Positions 1 to 5,964 of a DNA stretch of 8,116 nt are shown piece by piece. Numbering within the stretch: the stretch's first letter is position 1; every line of letters starts with the position of its first letter. Source of the stretch: Treponema sp. (GTDB lineage: Bacteria > Spirochaetota > Spirochaetia > Treponematales > Breznakiellaceae); assembly GCA_031266695.1 (NCBI GenBank), contig JAISAK010000227.1, forward strand, positions 1 through 8,116, given 5' to 3'. The position numbers were made by a program, and so were the translations under genes. Below the pieces are notes generated by a model. It did not search any database. It was given only the letters and a program-made list of their open reading frames with translations, and had not been told where the DNA came from.

Positions 1-347
1 GCCAGGGCAAAGGCGTCGGAAGGCCGGCTGTCAATAAGGAGGGGCTTGTCCTCGGTAAATTCCCTTCCCGAAACGACAAGCCGGGCGTGGAAGGTATTGT
101 CCCGCAGCTCATGTACTTCCACCTTGTCTATGTTGAGACTCATTCGCTGAAACAGTTTAAGAATAAGATCGTGAGTAAGGGGCCGGGGTAAATTTATCCC
201 TTCCCTGCCGATCAGTATGGATTGTATTTCCAGCTGGCCGATAAAAATCGGAACCGCGATATTGAGTCCCCGGGGCCGAAGCAGTACGGCGCTGCCCTGA
301 CTGGTCTGCGCAATGCTCCAAATTTCAGCGCTCAACATTTCCCGCAT
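1..347 (-). CDS. Bifunctional nuclease (BFN/DUF151) family protein, 3' end outside window
   Basis: The reading frame starts at ATG 347 and runs off the left edge, giving about 115 residues. The N-terminus reads AEIWSIAQTSQGSAVLLRP, followed by VPIFIGQLEIQSILIG, LTHDLILKLFQRM and DSRPSDAFALA. This is the characteristic order of the BFN domain (DUF151, related to Thermotoga TM0160), including the DxRPSDA signature. The plant founder was reported to have DNase and RNase activity; the role of bacterial members is poorly defined, so nuclease activity here is only family-level knowledge. A second in-frame ATG at 338 (MLSAEIW) is an alternative start that fits the usual family N-terminus; neither has a strong Shine-Dalgarno sequence, although GGGGGCGG lies just before 347. 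The gene follows the polyprenyl synthase on the same strand after 51 bp, so co-transcription is likely. Any C-terminal UVR-type extension would lie outside the window. Confidence 0.94.
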   Translation of the reverse strand, partial: MREMLSAEIWSIAQTSQGSAVLLRPRGLNIAVPIFIGQLEIQSILIGREGINLPRPLTHDLILKLFQRMSLNIDKVEVHELRDNTFHARLVVSGREFTEDKPLLIDSRPSDAFAL

Positions 348-362
348 AACCGCCCCCAACGG

Positions 363-385
363 ATCCCGGGGTATCCGCCCGGGAT
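363..385 (-). promoter_or_regulatory. GC-rich inverted repeat in the leader of the BFN gene
   Basis: ATCCCGGG at 363-370 is repeated in inverted form as CCCGGGAT at 378-385, with a 7-bp spacer. In RNA it would form an 8-bp hairpin ending 15 nt before the BFN start codon. No T-run follows on either strand, so it does not look like an intrinsic terminator. It may be an RNA hairpin affecting expression or stability between the two genes, or a protein-binding site. The inverted repeat is certain; the function is a guess. Confidence 0.5.
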
Positions 386-398
386 ATATCTTTGAAAA

Positions 399-1538
399 CT
401 AACCGATAAGCCCGGTGAAATCCGCAAGCAAGGCGCGGCTTTCTTCGCTTCCGGCCGGGCCTGAAACCGCGAAAGCCGAAAGCGCCGGGGAACCCAGTTC
501 TTTACGCGCCCCGGCGATAAGGGCAAGACCCTGCTCCCTGGCCTCGTCAAGAAGCCCCGCGGATTCAAGGGCGCCGATCAATTCCTCAACCTCCGGCGCG
601 GCGGTTCCCCCGGCGCGGGCCGCGGAGAAACAGCGGGAAACCGTTTCCTGCCTGTCGGGATGACGGTGCAGGTACAGGAGCACGGGCAGGCTCTTCTTTC
701 CCTCAACCACATCGTCCCCGCGTTTCTTTCCGGGTACGCCGGTGGTCAGATTCTTCACGTCGTCCAGAATCTGAAAACCGACGCCGAGATTTTCAGCCGC
801 CCTGCCAAGGCGTACCGCGGCGTCGGCAAATTTTTCGCGGCTCTCCCCGGTTTCGGCGCCTGTACGCGCCGCGGCTTCGGCGGCGCACACCCCAAGGACG
901 GCGGCGAAGCGGGCAAGGCAGCCGGTTTTCAACGCGCACATGATGTGGTATTCTCCGACAGCCGGCAGCGAAGAAAAATCCCGGTGCCAGTGAATGTCCA
1001 TAGCCTGCCCCAGGTGAAGTTTCCGCATATATTCGCCCCAAAGGGCGTAAATCCGGGCGCGGAAATTCGCGAGGCCGGAAAGGGAAAGGCCGGCGTTTTT
1101 ATGAAGCTCCTCCGCCCAGGGTTCAACGCAGCTCAGCGGAAGAAAGTAAAGGAAGCATCCGCCGTTAATGGCCGCGTCGATTCCGTGAATAAGATGCACC
1201 GCGGGCCTGCCCCGCCGCTCGTCGGAACCATCTTCAATGTCGTCATGGATAAGGCTTGCGTTATGACAGAATTCAACCAGCGGCGCCAGGGGCAGCGCGG
1301 TTTCACCGCCGCCGAGGCTTTCGCAGACAAGAGTCATAAGCAGGGGCCGCCAGCGTTTTCCGCCGCGGGAAAGCAGTTCCCGGCCGGGCAGGGCGGCGGC
1401 TCTGAAAGCTTCGGCCCCGGGGCTGTTTTCAAGGCCGGGAAAAACCATTCCGCCCCAGGAAGAATCGGGATCTTCGGGGAGCCATCTCTGCAGAACGGCT
1501 TCAATTTTTTCAAGCCGCCGGGTATACTCAATTCTCAT
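399..1538 (-). CDS. All-trans polyprenyl diphosphate synthase (trans-isoprenyl synthase family)
   Basis: This 379-residue protein builds linear isoprenoid diphosphates from IPP and an allylic primer. Visible family landmarks are GGKRWRP (59-65, IPP-binding Lys/Arg), the first Asp-rich motif DDIED (99-103) followed by ERRGRP, KTG (204-206), GFQILDD with DDVKN (259-263) as the second Asp-rich motif, and KKRGDD...EGKKSLP (271-285). The second motif ends in Asn rather than Asp. The residue five before the first motif is Ala94, not an aromatic, which by family rules argues against a short C15 product; the real chain length is not predictable from this. I chose ATG 1538 (MRIEYTRRLEKIE) because it begins where family similarity begins and a promoter-like element lies about 45 bp upstream. 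No good Shine-Dalgarno sequence is visible, and the frame stays open upstream through a repeat to ATG 1751. The product probably feeds quinone, lipid-carrier or carotenoid-type pathways, which cannot be told apart here. Confidence 0.94.
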   Translation of the reverse strand: MRIEYTRRLEKIEAVLQRWLPEDPDSSWGGMVFPGLENSPGAEAFRAAALPGRELLSRGGKRWRPLLMTLVCESLGGGETALPLAPLVEFCHNASLIHDDIEDGSDERRGRPAVHLIHGIDAAINGGCFLYFLPLSCVEPWAEELHKNAGLSLSGLANFRARIYALWGEYMRKLHLGQAMDIHWHRDFSSLPAVGEYHIMCALKTGCLARFAAVLGVCAAEAAARTGAETGESREKFADAAVRLGRAAENLGVGFQILDDVKNLTTGVPGKKRGDDVVEGKKSLPVLLYLHRHPDRQETVSRCFSAARAGGTAAPEVEELIGALESAGLLDEAREQGLALIAGARKELGSPALSAFAVSGPAGSEESRALLADFTGLIG

Positions 1539-1582
1539 AAGAATAAGGGGGCGGAAAAACCTGCCGGTTTTCGCCTGTTTCC

Positions 1583-1612
1583 ATTGTACCTGACCTGCCT
1601 CTTTGTTCGCAA
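1583..1612 (-). promoter_or_regulatory. Candidate sigma-70 promoter of the polyprenyl synthase gene
   Basis: On the minus strand TTGCGA (1612-1607, 4 of 6 consensus bases) is followed after 18 bp by TACAAT (1588-1583, 5 of 6). Transcription would begin near 1576, giving a leader of about 38 nt before ATG 1538, which supports that start over the longer open frame. The -35-like element lies 18 bp downstream of repeat copy B. This is a consensus match only. Confidence 0.45.
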
Positions 1613-1630
1613 GCGGCCCCTGCGCGAAAT

Positions 1631-1772
1631 ACATACAGGGTATTGGGCTCTGCCCCAAGCACCGGGGAATGAAATTAATGGCCTCTACAGCGAAAGCGCC
1701 AAGCCGCCATTCACTTGCCTGTGCCGCAAAATACATACAAGAATATCTCATACCTCCTTGGCCTTGCCTGTC
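1631..1772 (-). repeat. Repeat copy B (inverted partner of 1996-2145)
   Basis: Read on the minus strand, this copy holds, in order, AGGCAAGGCCAAGG (1769-1756), TTCTTGTATGTATTTTG (1743-1727), GGCTTGGCGCTTTCGCTGT (1705-1687), GGGGCAGAG (1656-1648) and AATACCCTGTATGT (1644-1631). The same blocks occur in the same order and at nearly the same spacing in copy A on the plus strand. Within this copy the motif around TGTATGTATTT occurs twice, about 104 bp apart. The intervening sequence is diverged and has small indels, so this is an old or loosely constrained duplication. Its family is unknown. Confidence 0.8.
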
Positions 1773-1995
1773 CGCGGCGCATACGGCGCCTTTAGGCCGC
1801 CTCCCTTTTTTCGGTACTGTGGCCGTTACCGGGCGCCGGGCGCTGTCACCTTTGCTGGCTAAACGCCCCTTCATGGGGTGCAGCCGGTTCGCCCCTATGT
1901 TCCTCAACTTTGTTCCGTGAACGCCTTTGTTCCCTGACGGATAGTTTTATTTTCTTTGACGATCAACCTTCATTGTAGGAGGCCAGAAATCGCCG

Positions 1996-2145
1996 GGCAG
2001 GCAAGGCCAAGGGGTATAAGGTCTTTTCTTGTATATTTTTTTGTGATGGGTAAGAAGTTGCTGCACGGTGGCTTGGCGCTCTCGCTGTGGAGGATATTCC
2101 TTCCATATCGTTAGCGCCAGGGGCAGAAACTAATACCCTGTATGT
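1996..2145 (+). repeat. Repeat copy A (inverted partner of 1631-1772)
   Basis: On the plus strand this copy carries AGGCAAGGCCAAGG (1999-2012, identical to copy B over 14 bases), TTCTTGTAT (2026-2034), GGCTTGGCGCTCTCGCTGT (2070-2088, 18 of 19 identical), GGGGCAG (2120-2126) and AATACCCTGTATGT (2132-2145, 14 of 14 identical). The copy points toward rlmE just as copy B points toward the polyprenyl synthase. It ends 14 bp before a TTGACA element. It could be a regulatory element or the decayed ends of a small mobile element; the sequence does not decide between these. Confidence 0.8.
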
Positions 2146-2158
2146 CTTTTGGAGGCAC

Positions 2159-2194
2159 GTTGACAACCCGGTGGAACTTCAGCAAACTGTCAAC
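2159..2194 (+). promoter_or_regulatory. Promoter-like TTGACA within an inverted repeat upstream of rlmE
   Basis: A perfect -35 hexamer TTGACA (2160-2165) lies inside GTTGACA (2159-2165), which recurs inverted as TGTCAAC (2188-2194); the half-site centres are about 29 bp apart, close to three helical turns. The best -10 at 17 bp is CAAACT (2183-2188), only 3 of 6, so the promoter assignment is weak. The arrangement could be an operator straddling the promoter, or chance. Confidence 0.35.
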
Positions 2195-2237
2195 AAGACG
2201 TAACATTTTCTGAATGAGGCATTTCGGCGGGGCGCGT

Positions 2238-2879
2238 ATGGCGGATTATAAAAAACCGGATTACTGGTCGCTGAAGGCGCAAAAGGAGGGTTATCCTGCC
2301 CGCTCGGTCTACAAGCTCAAAGAAATGGATGAAAGGTTCGGGCTCCTTAAACCCGCGGGCAGGGGCGCCGGGGCTTCCGGCGGCGCGGTCTTCAGGGTTT
2401 TGGATTTGGGCGCGGCTCCGGGAAGCTGGAGCCTCTACCTGCTGCGAAAAATCGGGCCAAGGGCGGGATTCCTCTGCGCGGCGGATCTTTCGCCCCTTTC
2501 CCGCCAATACGACAGGGGACTCTTTGACGGGGATAATTTCTTTTTTATACAGGGCGATATAACCGCTTCCGGAGTCCGCGAAAAGATCGGCGGCCGGGGC
2601 CCCTACAACCTGGTAGCAAGCGACGCCGCTCCCGCCACTACGGGGAACCGTTCCGTGGATACCGCCCGTTCCCTTGAGCTGGCGGAAACGGCGCTTGTGT
2701 ATGCGGAGAACGTTCTTGCGAAAGGGGGGAGCCTTGTGATCAAAATCTTTCAGGGCGGAGACACGGCGGAAATTCTGAAACGCCTGAAGGATCTTTTTGA
2801 AACAGCGAAGAGCTTTAAACCCGAAGCGTGCAGAAACGAATCCTTCGAGACCTATTACCTGGGTCTGGGGAAAAAATGA
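2238..2879 (+). CDS. rlmE: 23S rRNA (uridine-2552 2'-O)-methyltransferase RlmE (FtsJ/RrmJ)
   Basis: RlmE methylates the 2'-O of U2552 in the A-loop of 23S rRNA within the 50S subunit, using SAM, and promotes late large-subunit maturation. The 213-residue protein is of normal family length. It shows YPARSVYKLKEMDE near the N-terminus, the SAM-binding motif VLDLGAAPGSW (54-64), SDAAPATTGN (128-137), LVIKIFQGG (166-174) and ESFETYYLGLG near the end. The K-D-K-E catalytic tetrad is therefore K26, D129, K169 and E204. A Gly/Ala-rich insert (about residues 41-50) precedes the SAM motif. ATG 2238 (MADYKKPD) is preferred because similarity starts there and GGCGGGGC precedes it. ATG 2214 would add eight residues (MRHFGGAR) and cannot be excluded. 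It is the only plus-strand gene among the well-supported ones. It converges on the NYN gene with 7 bp between stop codons. Confidence 0.96.
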   Translation: MADYKKPDYWSLKAQKEGYPARSVYKLKEMDERFGLLKPAGRGAGASGGAVFRVLDLGAAPGSWSLYLLRKIGPRAGFLCAADLSPLSRQYDRGLFDGDNFFFIQGDITASGVREKIGGRGPYNLVASDAAPATTGNRSVDTARSLELAETALVYAENVLAKGGSLVIKIFQGGDTAEILKRLKDLFETAKSFKPEACRNESFETYYLGLGKK

Positions 2880-2886
2880 TCCGCGT

Positions 2887-3702
2887 TCACCGGAGGCCCT
2901 TGTTCTTCCACCGGATATACACCTGCCGGCCGATTCCGTTTGCCTGCGGCCGCTCCTCGGTCTCAAACTGCGGAATTGCCCGGATCATATCACCCAGCTT
3001 TTTGAAGCCGTAGTTCCGGGGGTCGAAGTCCGCCGAACGGTTGTTGATCTTCTGGCCGACGCCGCCAAGGTAGGCCCAGCCGGATTCTTCGGCAATATCG
3101 TCCACCGCGTCGCGGAGCAGTTTAAGCAGTTTCCGGTCAACCTTGAATTCCCTGCGGTTTTTGGAGGCATGCCTGGATTCGTCCTCGCCGGTTTCTTCGG
3201 AGTTTTCATCCTGAATGCCCCTGAGAATCTCGGTATAGATAAACTTGTCGCAGACCGAAACAAAGGCCCGGGGGGTTTTCTTTTCGCCGAAACCGTAGAC
3301 GATGCGGCCGCTTTCCCGCACGCGCGCCGCCAGGCGCGTAAAATCGGAATCGCTTGAAACGATGCAGAAGCCGTCGAGCTTTTCGCTGTAGAGCAGATCC
3401 ATCGCGTCTATGATCATTGCCGAGTCTGTGGCGTTCTTGCCGGTGGTATAGGAAAACTGCTGTATAGGCTGTATGGCGTATTCCAGCAGCCGCTCCTTCC
3501 AGGAACGGAGCTTGGTGCTTGTCCAGTCGCCGTAAATGCGCTTAACGCTGGCGATTCCGTATTTGGCGACTTCGTCAAGAAGTCCCTCGATTATCGCGGG
3601 CTGGGTGTTATCCGCGTCAATAAGAACCGCGAGTTTCGCCTGGCTTATCTCCGCGTGCTGATTTCCGGCAAGCTGCAAATTTGCAAAGGGTAATAAAGGC
3701 AT
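2887..3702 (-). CDS. NYN-domain (PIN-like) nuclease with C-terminal OST-HTH/LOTUS domain
   Basis: This 271-residue protein has two modules. Residues about 23-160 form a NYN (LabA/DUF88-type) domain: VLIDADN (26-32), GKNATDSAMIIDAMDLL (88-104) and VSSDSDF (115-121). The conserved acidic residues D29, D93, D118 and D120 fit the metal-binding site of PIN-like RNases. A charged linker (about 161-188) leads to an OST-HTH/LOTUS-type domain (about 190-266, WAYLGGVGQKI...YGFKKLGDMI), a fold linked to RNA binding. Family knowledge thus predicts a metal-dependent RNase, but the substrate is unknown. ATG 3702 is well supported by AGGAG six bases upstream, which overlaps the stop codon of the preceding gene; only 9 bp separate the genes, so it is the third gene of the helicase operon. 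No signal peptide or membrane segment is seen, so the protein is cytoplasmic. Confidence 0.93.
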   Translation of the reverse strand: MPLLPFANLQLAGNQHAEISQAKLAVLIDADNTQPAIIEGLLDEVAKYGIASVKRIYGDWTSTKLRSWKERLLEYAIQPIQQFSYTTGKNATDSAMIIDAMDLLYSEKLDGFCIVSSDSDFTRLAARVRESGRIVYGFGEKKTPRAFVSVCDKFIYTEILRGIQDENSEETGEDESRHASKNRREFKVDRKLLKLLRDAVDDIAEESGWAYLGGVGQKINNRSADFDPRNYGFKKLGDMIRAIPQFETEERPQANGIGRQVYIRWKNKGLR

Positions 3703-3708
3703 ATTTTT

Positions 3709-3713
3709 CTCCT
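3709..3713 (-). promoter_or_regulatory. Ribosome binding site of the NYN gene overlapping the upstream stop codon
   Basis: AGGAG (3713-3709) lies 6 nt before ATG 3702 and shares bases with the TAG stop (3714-3712) of the helicase-partner gene. This geometry fixes the NYN start and suggests translational coupling. Confidence 0.8.
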
Positions 3714-5964
3714 ACGAAATATTTTCAAAAATCGACTTTTTTATGCGCCGTAAAAAACTGATCTTTCCAAGCGGGATTCTCATATCCTTCTCCGTAGAAC
3801 CGCCCGCCCCGAACGGATTGATTACCAGAATACTTTCGCCGCCTTCCTTTTCCAGGGTCAGGGGAATCCCGAAAAACCGATCCGCGCTTTTTCCCGGCTG
3901 AGCCCAGATTACTTCCAATGGCGATTTCATGGCAATAGCCTGTTTTGCGATCAGCGCCTTCCCCACATAATCAAGTCCCCGGGCTTCGAGTTTTTCATAA
4001 CGAATCGAGGCGTTTTTAAGCTGGGTTTCGACCAGTACCAGCCGGCGCTCTATGCGGGCGGCAAGTTCGTCCCGTTCGGCTTTGTCGATTTTCATTTCCT
4101 TTAATATAGAATGGAATCTCTGTTTTATGGAATTGGGTTCAAGGGCTTCTCCGGCGCCCGGAGAAAGATGAACCGAAGGGAGCGCGGCGGGCGCGGAATC
4201 CGCGGCCGGAACCCTTGGGGGCGGAGCGGAAGCGGGGGCCGGAACCTTCGGGGGCGGCGCCGGGAGCAGGGAAGAAAGCGGGGGAAAGGCGGCGGAACCC
4301 GCGAATTCCCGCGCCGGTTTTCCGTTTCCGCCGGCCTTCCCCTCCGTCCCTCCGCCGGCCCGGGGCCGGCCGGCTCCGGCGTTTTCACCACGGCGGGCAA
4401 TGATATCAACCCCGGCTTTTTGCAGGGCCTCCGCGGCTTCGTCCTCCGCCGTCTCCGGGAGCAGGTAAACGCCGGGGGCAAGGGTCTCTTTGATAAGGCC
4501 CGCCAGGGGGCCGGTTTCAGCCAAATAGCGGCGCTCCTCCGAAAGTCTCAGGACAAAACCCTTGTGAAACGACACCTCCCCGTAGCGATTCTCCCAATCC
4601 TTCAGCGTCCACGCCAGGGATTCGTCAATCCGTCCGCCCGAAAGCCTCCTGAGCAGTTCAAGCATGGCGGCGGCGGGGATTCCGCGGTCAAAGCCCCGGA
4701 CGGCGGAGTCCCGCGTAAGTTCAAAACGAACCGCCGCTCCCGCCTCCCGGATGTCGAGCATGGCGGCCAGGCCGAGCGCGTCTTCATAGGCGATTTCAGG
4801 GTACACGATAAAGGAAAGAGAAGCGTCCGGGGCAAGAACCGGCCCGGCGGCCCCCGGCGTATCCGCCGCGCTGTCCGGCGTCTCGTTACGCGCAATGTCC
4901 TGTATCAAAGAACCGGGCCGCAGATATTCGGGGGAAGAAGATTCAAGAAGTCCTGTTTTCTCAAGAACCTCAAGCAGCAGGGCCTTGTCAAATTTGTCCT
5001 GCCCCGCTTCCCGGCCCGGGTTCCTTTCAAGAACAACCGCGAGCCGCCTCAGGGAGTCAAGCGGGTAGACGCGGGAGGGAGAAAGCATATCAAGGAAAGA
5101 GTGAATAAAAACGGAAAAGGCCCTTATTCTGTTCCGGTAAAGGTATGAAGAAACCGCTCCGGGGGATTGGGCTTCGCCGCGGAAACAACAGATCCCCGCG
5201 GCCCAGTATTCCATCCGTTCCCTCGGGGTAAGCCTTCCAAAACCGGAAAAACGGCGATAATCGGGGAAAAGCTTGTCCCCGTCGATCCGGAAAAGCCCCA
5301 GGGCCAGTAATCCGCCGATAAGCGTTTCCGGTTCAAGGCCGGGGAACACCTGTTTTCCCAAATCAATTATCCGTTTTCGGAATCCCCCTTCGGTCTTAAA
5401 AAAAACCTTGTTTCCGGAAACAAAAGAAAGCAGTCCGGCCAGAACACGATCGTCGGGGAAAGATTTCCGGGCGCCGGCCGGCAGGGCGCCGGAAAAGGGT
5501 ACGGGGGCCGCGTCCCGGGGAAACGAAGGAAGAAGCAGTTCCTTATTAGCGGCTAACGGAGAAAGAATCGGTTCAAGAATCGGGTTAAGGGCAAGCCGGC
5601 TTAAGCCTTCATCGGTGAAACGAAAAAGGATAAAGCGTTCTTCCAGGTTAAGGAGGATATCGTGAAGTTCCGCGTAATTTATCTCGCCGGAAAAGAAACT
5701 TTCCATTTCCCCGGAGAAAGGGTTTCCAAGCAGGCTGACCGCGGCGATAATTCTGGCGTCCTTTTCGTCGATATAGGCGGCCAGGATTTTCTGTATTTCC
5801 TCCCGGGACAGAAACGCGGCAAGGTCTTCCATCAGCCGCTGTTTGTTAAAGGGAGTTTTGATATTGCCGAAAACACTCCGCATCAGTTCAAAGAAGGAAG
5901 CGTCGGGAAGGGTCACAATGGCCGACTTCCAGGATTCAAGGGAACAAAAAGTTTTTTCGTTCAT
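3712..5964 (-). CDS. Helicase-associated protein, XPB partner with Helicase_C_3-like and WYL-like domains
   Basis: The 750-residue product starts at ATG 5964, which overlaps the helicase stop as ATGA. The frame is open further upstream, but that part is helicase coding sequence in another frame. Residues 1-370 are largely helical and unassigned. Residues about 380-525 (SLSFIVYPE...RFELTRDSAVRGFDRGI...LKDWENRYGEVSF) resemble the PF13625 (Helicase_C_3, XPB/Ssl2 N-terminal) domain and align with the N-terminus of the neighbouring helicase. A low-complexity Gly/Pro/Ala-rich linker follows (about 526-610), then a charged helical part (610-665). The end (about 672-745, LEVIWAQPGK...ILVINPF...IPLGKISFLRRI) resembles a WYL-type beta-rich domain. 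No Walker motifs are present, so it is not an ATPase. Actinobacterial XPB genes have similar large helicase-associated neighbours (as I recall, Rv0862c beside Rv0861c), which supports a partner role. The biochemical function is unknown. Confidence 0.85.
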   Translation of the reverse strand: MNEKTFCSLESWKSAIVTLPDASFFELMRSVFGNIKTPFNKQRLMEDLAAFLSREEIQKILAAYIDEKDARIIAAVSLLGNPFSGEMESFFSGEINYAELHDILLNLEERFILFRFTDEGLSRLALNPILEPILSPLAANKELLLPSFPRDAAPVPFSGALPAGARKSFPDDRVLAGLLSFVSGNKVFFKTEGGFRKRIIDLGKQVFPGLEPETLIGGLLALGLFRIDGDKLFPDYRRFSGFGRLTPRERMEYWAAGICCFRGEAQSPGAVSSYLYRNRIRAFSVFIHSFLDMLSPSRVYPLDSLRRLAVVLERNPGREAGQDKFDKALLLEVLEKTGLLESSSPEYLRPGSLIQDIARNETPDSAADTPGAAGPVLAPDASLSFIVYPEIAYEDALGLAAMLDIREAGAAVRFELTRDSAVRGFDRGIPAAAMLELLRRLSGGRIDESLAWTLKDWENRYGEVSFHKGFVLRLSEERRYLAETGPLAGLIKETLAPGVYLLPETAEDEAAEALQKAGVDIIARRGENAGAGRPRAGGGTEGKAGGNGKPAREFAGSAAFPPLSSLLPAPPPKVPAPASAPPPRVPAADSAPAALPSVHLSPGAGEALEPNSIKQRFHSILKEMKIDKAERDELAARIERRLVLVETQLKNASIRYEKLEARGLDYVGKALIAKQAIAMKSPLEVIWAQPGKSADRFFGIPLTLEKEGGESILVINPFGAGGSTEKDMRIPLGKISFLRRIKKSIFENIS

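Larger units (their letters stand above)
1539..2237. other. Divergent intergenic region with repeats but no convincing gene
   Basis: About 700 bp separate the starts of the two divergent genes. The stretch contains the two inverted repeat copies and promoter-like elements described separately. The segment between the copies (about 1773-1995) shows nothing I recognise. It has a small hairpin GGCGC/GCGCC at 1776-1790, a T-run near 1806 and an AGGAGG at 1976-1981 that is not followed by a start codon. Short frames here (plus 1603-1920, minus 1963-2166) have no recognisable protein features and cover the repeats. The apparent protein similarity between them simply follows the DNA repeat. Confidence 0.6.

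Noticed and set aside
1785..1810. A weak plus-strand terminator-like hairpin followed by a T-run
   Set aside because: The stem has a C-C mismatch and a G-T pair, the T-run starts several bases late, and no plus-strand gene precedes it.
660..1862. A 400-codon open frame on the plus strand, antisense to the prenyl synthase
   Set aside because: It lies opposite a gene with clear family motifs, has no recognised domains and is the kind of long antisense frame common in GC-rich coding DNA.
2045..2113. A 22-codon plus-strand frame (MGKKLLHGGLALSLW...) resembling a start of a signal peptide
   Set aside because: It ends after 22 codons, the equivalent frame in the other repeat copy is broken by a stop, and no ribosome binding site precedes it.
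2100..2150. A possible integron attC site, prompted by GTTAGCGCC next to the repeat
   Set aside because: The core GTTRRRY/RYYYAAC pairs are not present in matching positions, and no integrase is in the window.
4111..5148. A 345-codon plus-strand frame opposite the helicase partner gene
   Set aside because: Its composition is extremely Arg/Gly-rich, mirroring the GC-rich linker on the other strand, and it has no domain or ribosome binding site.
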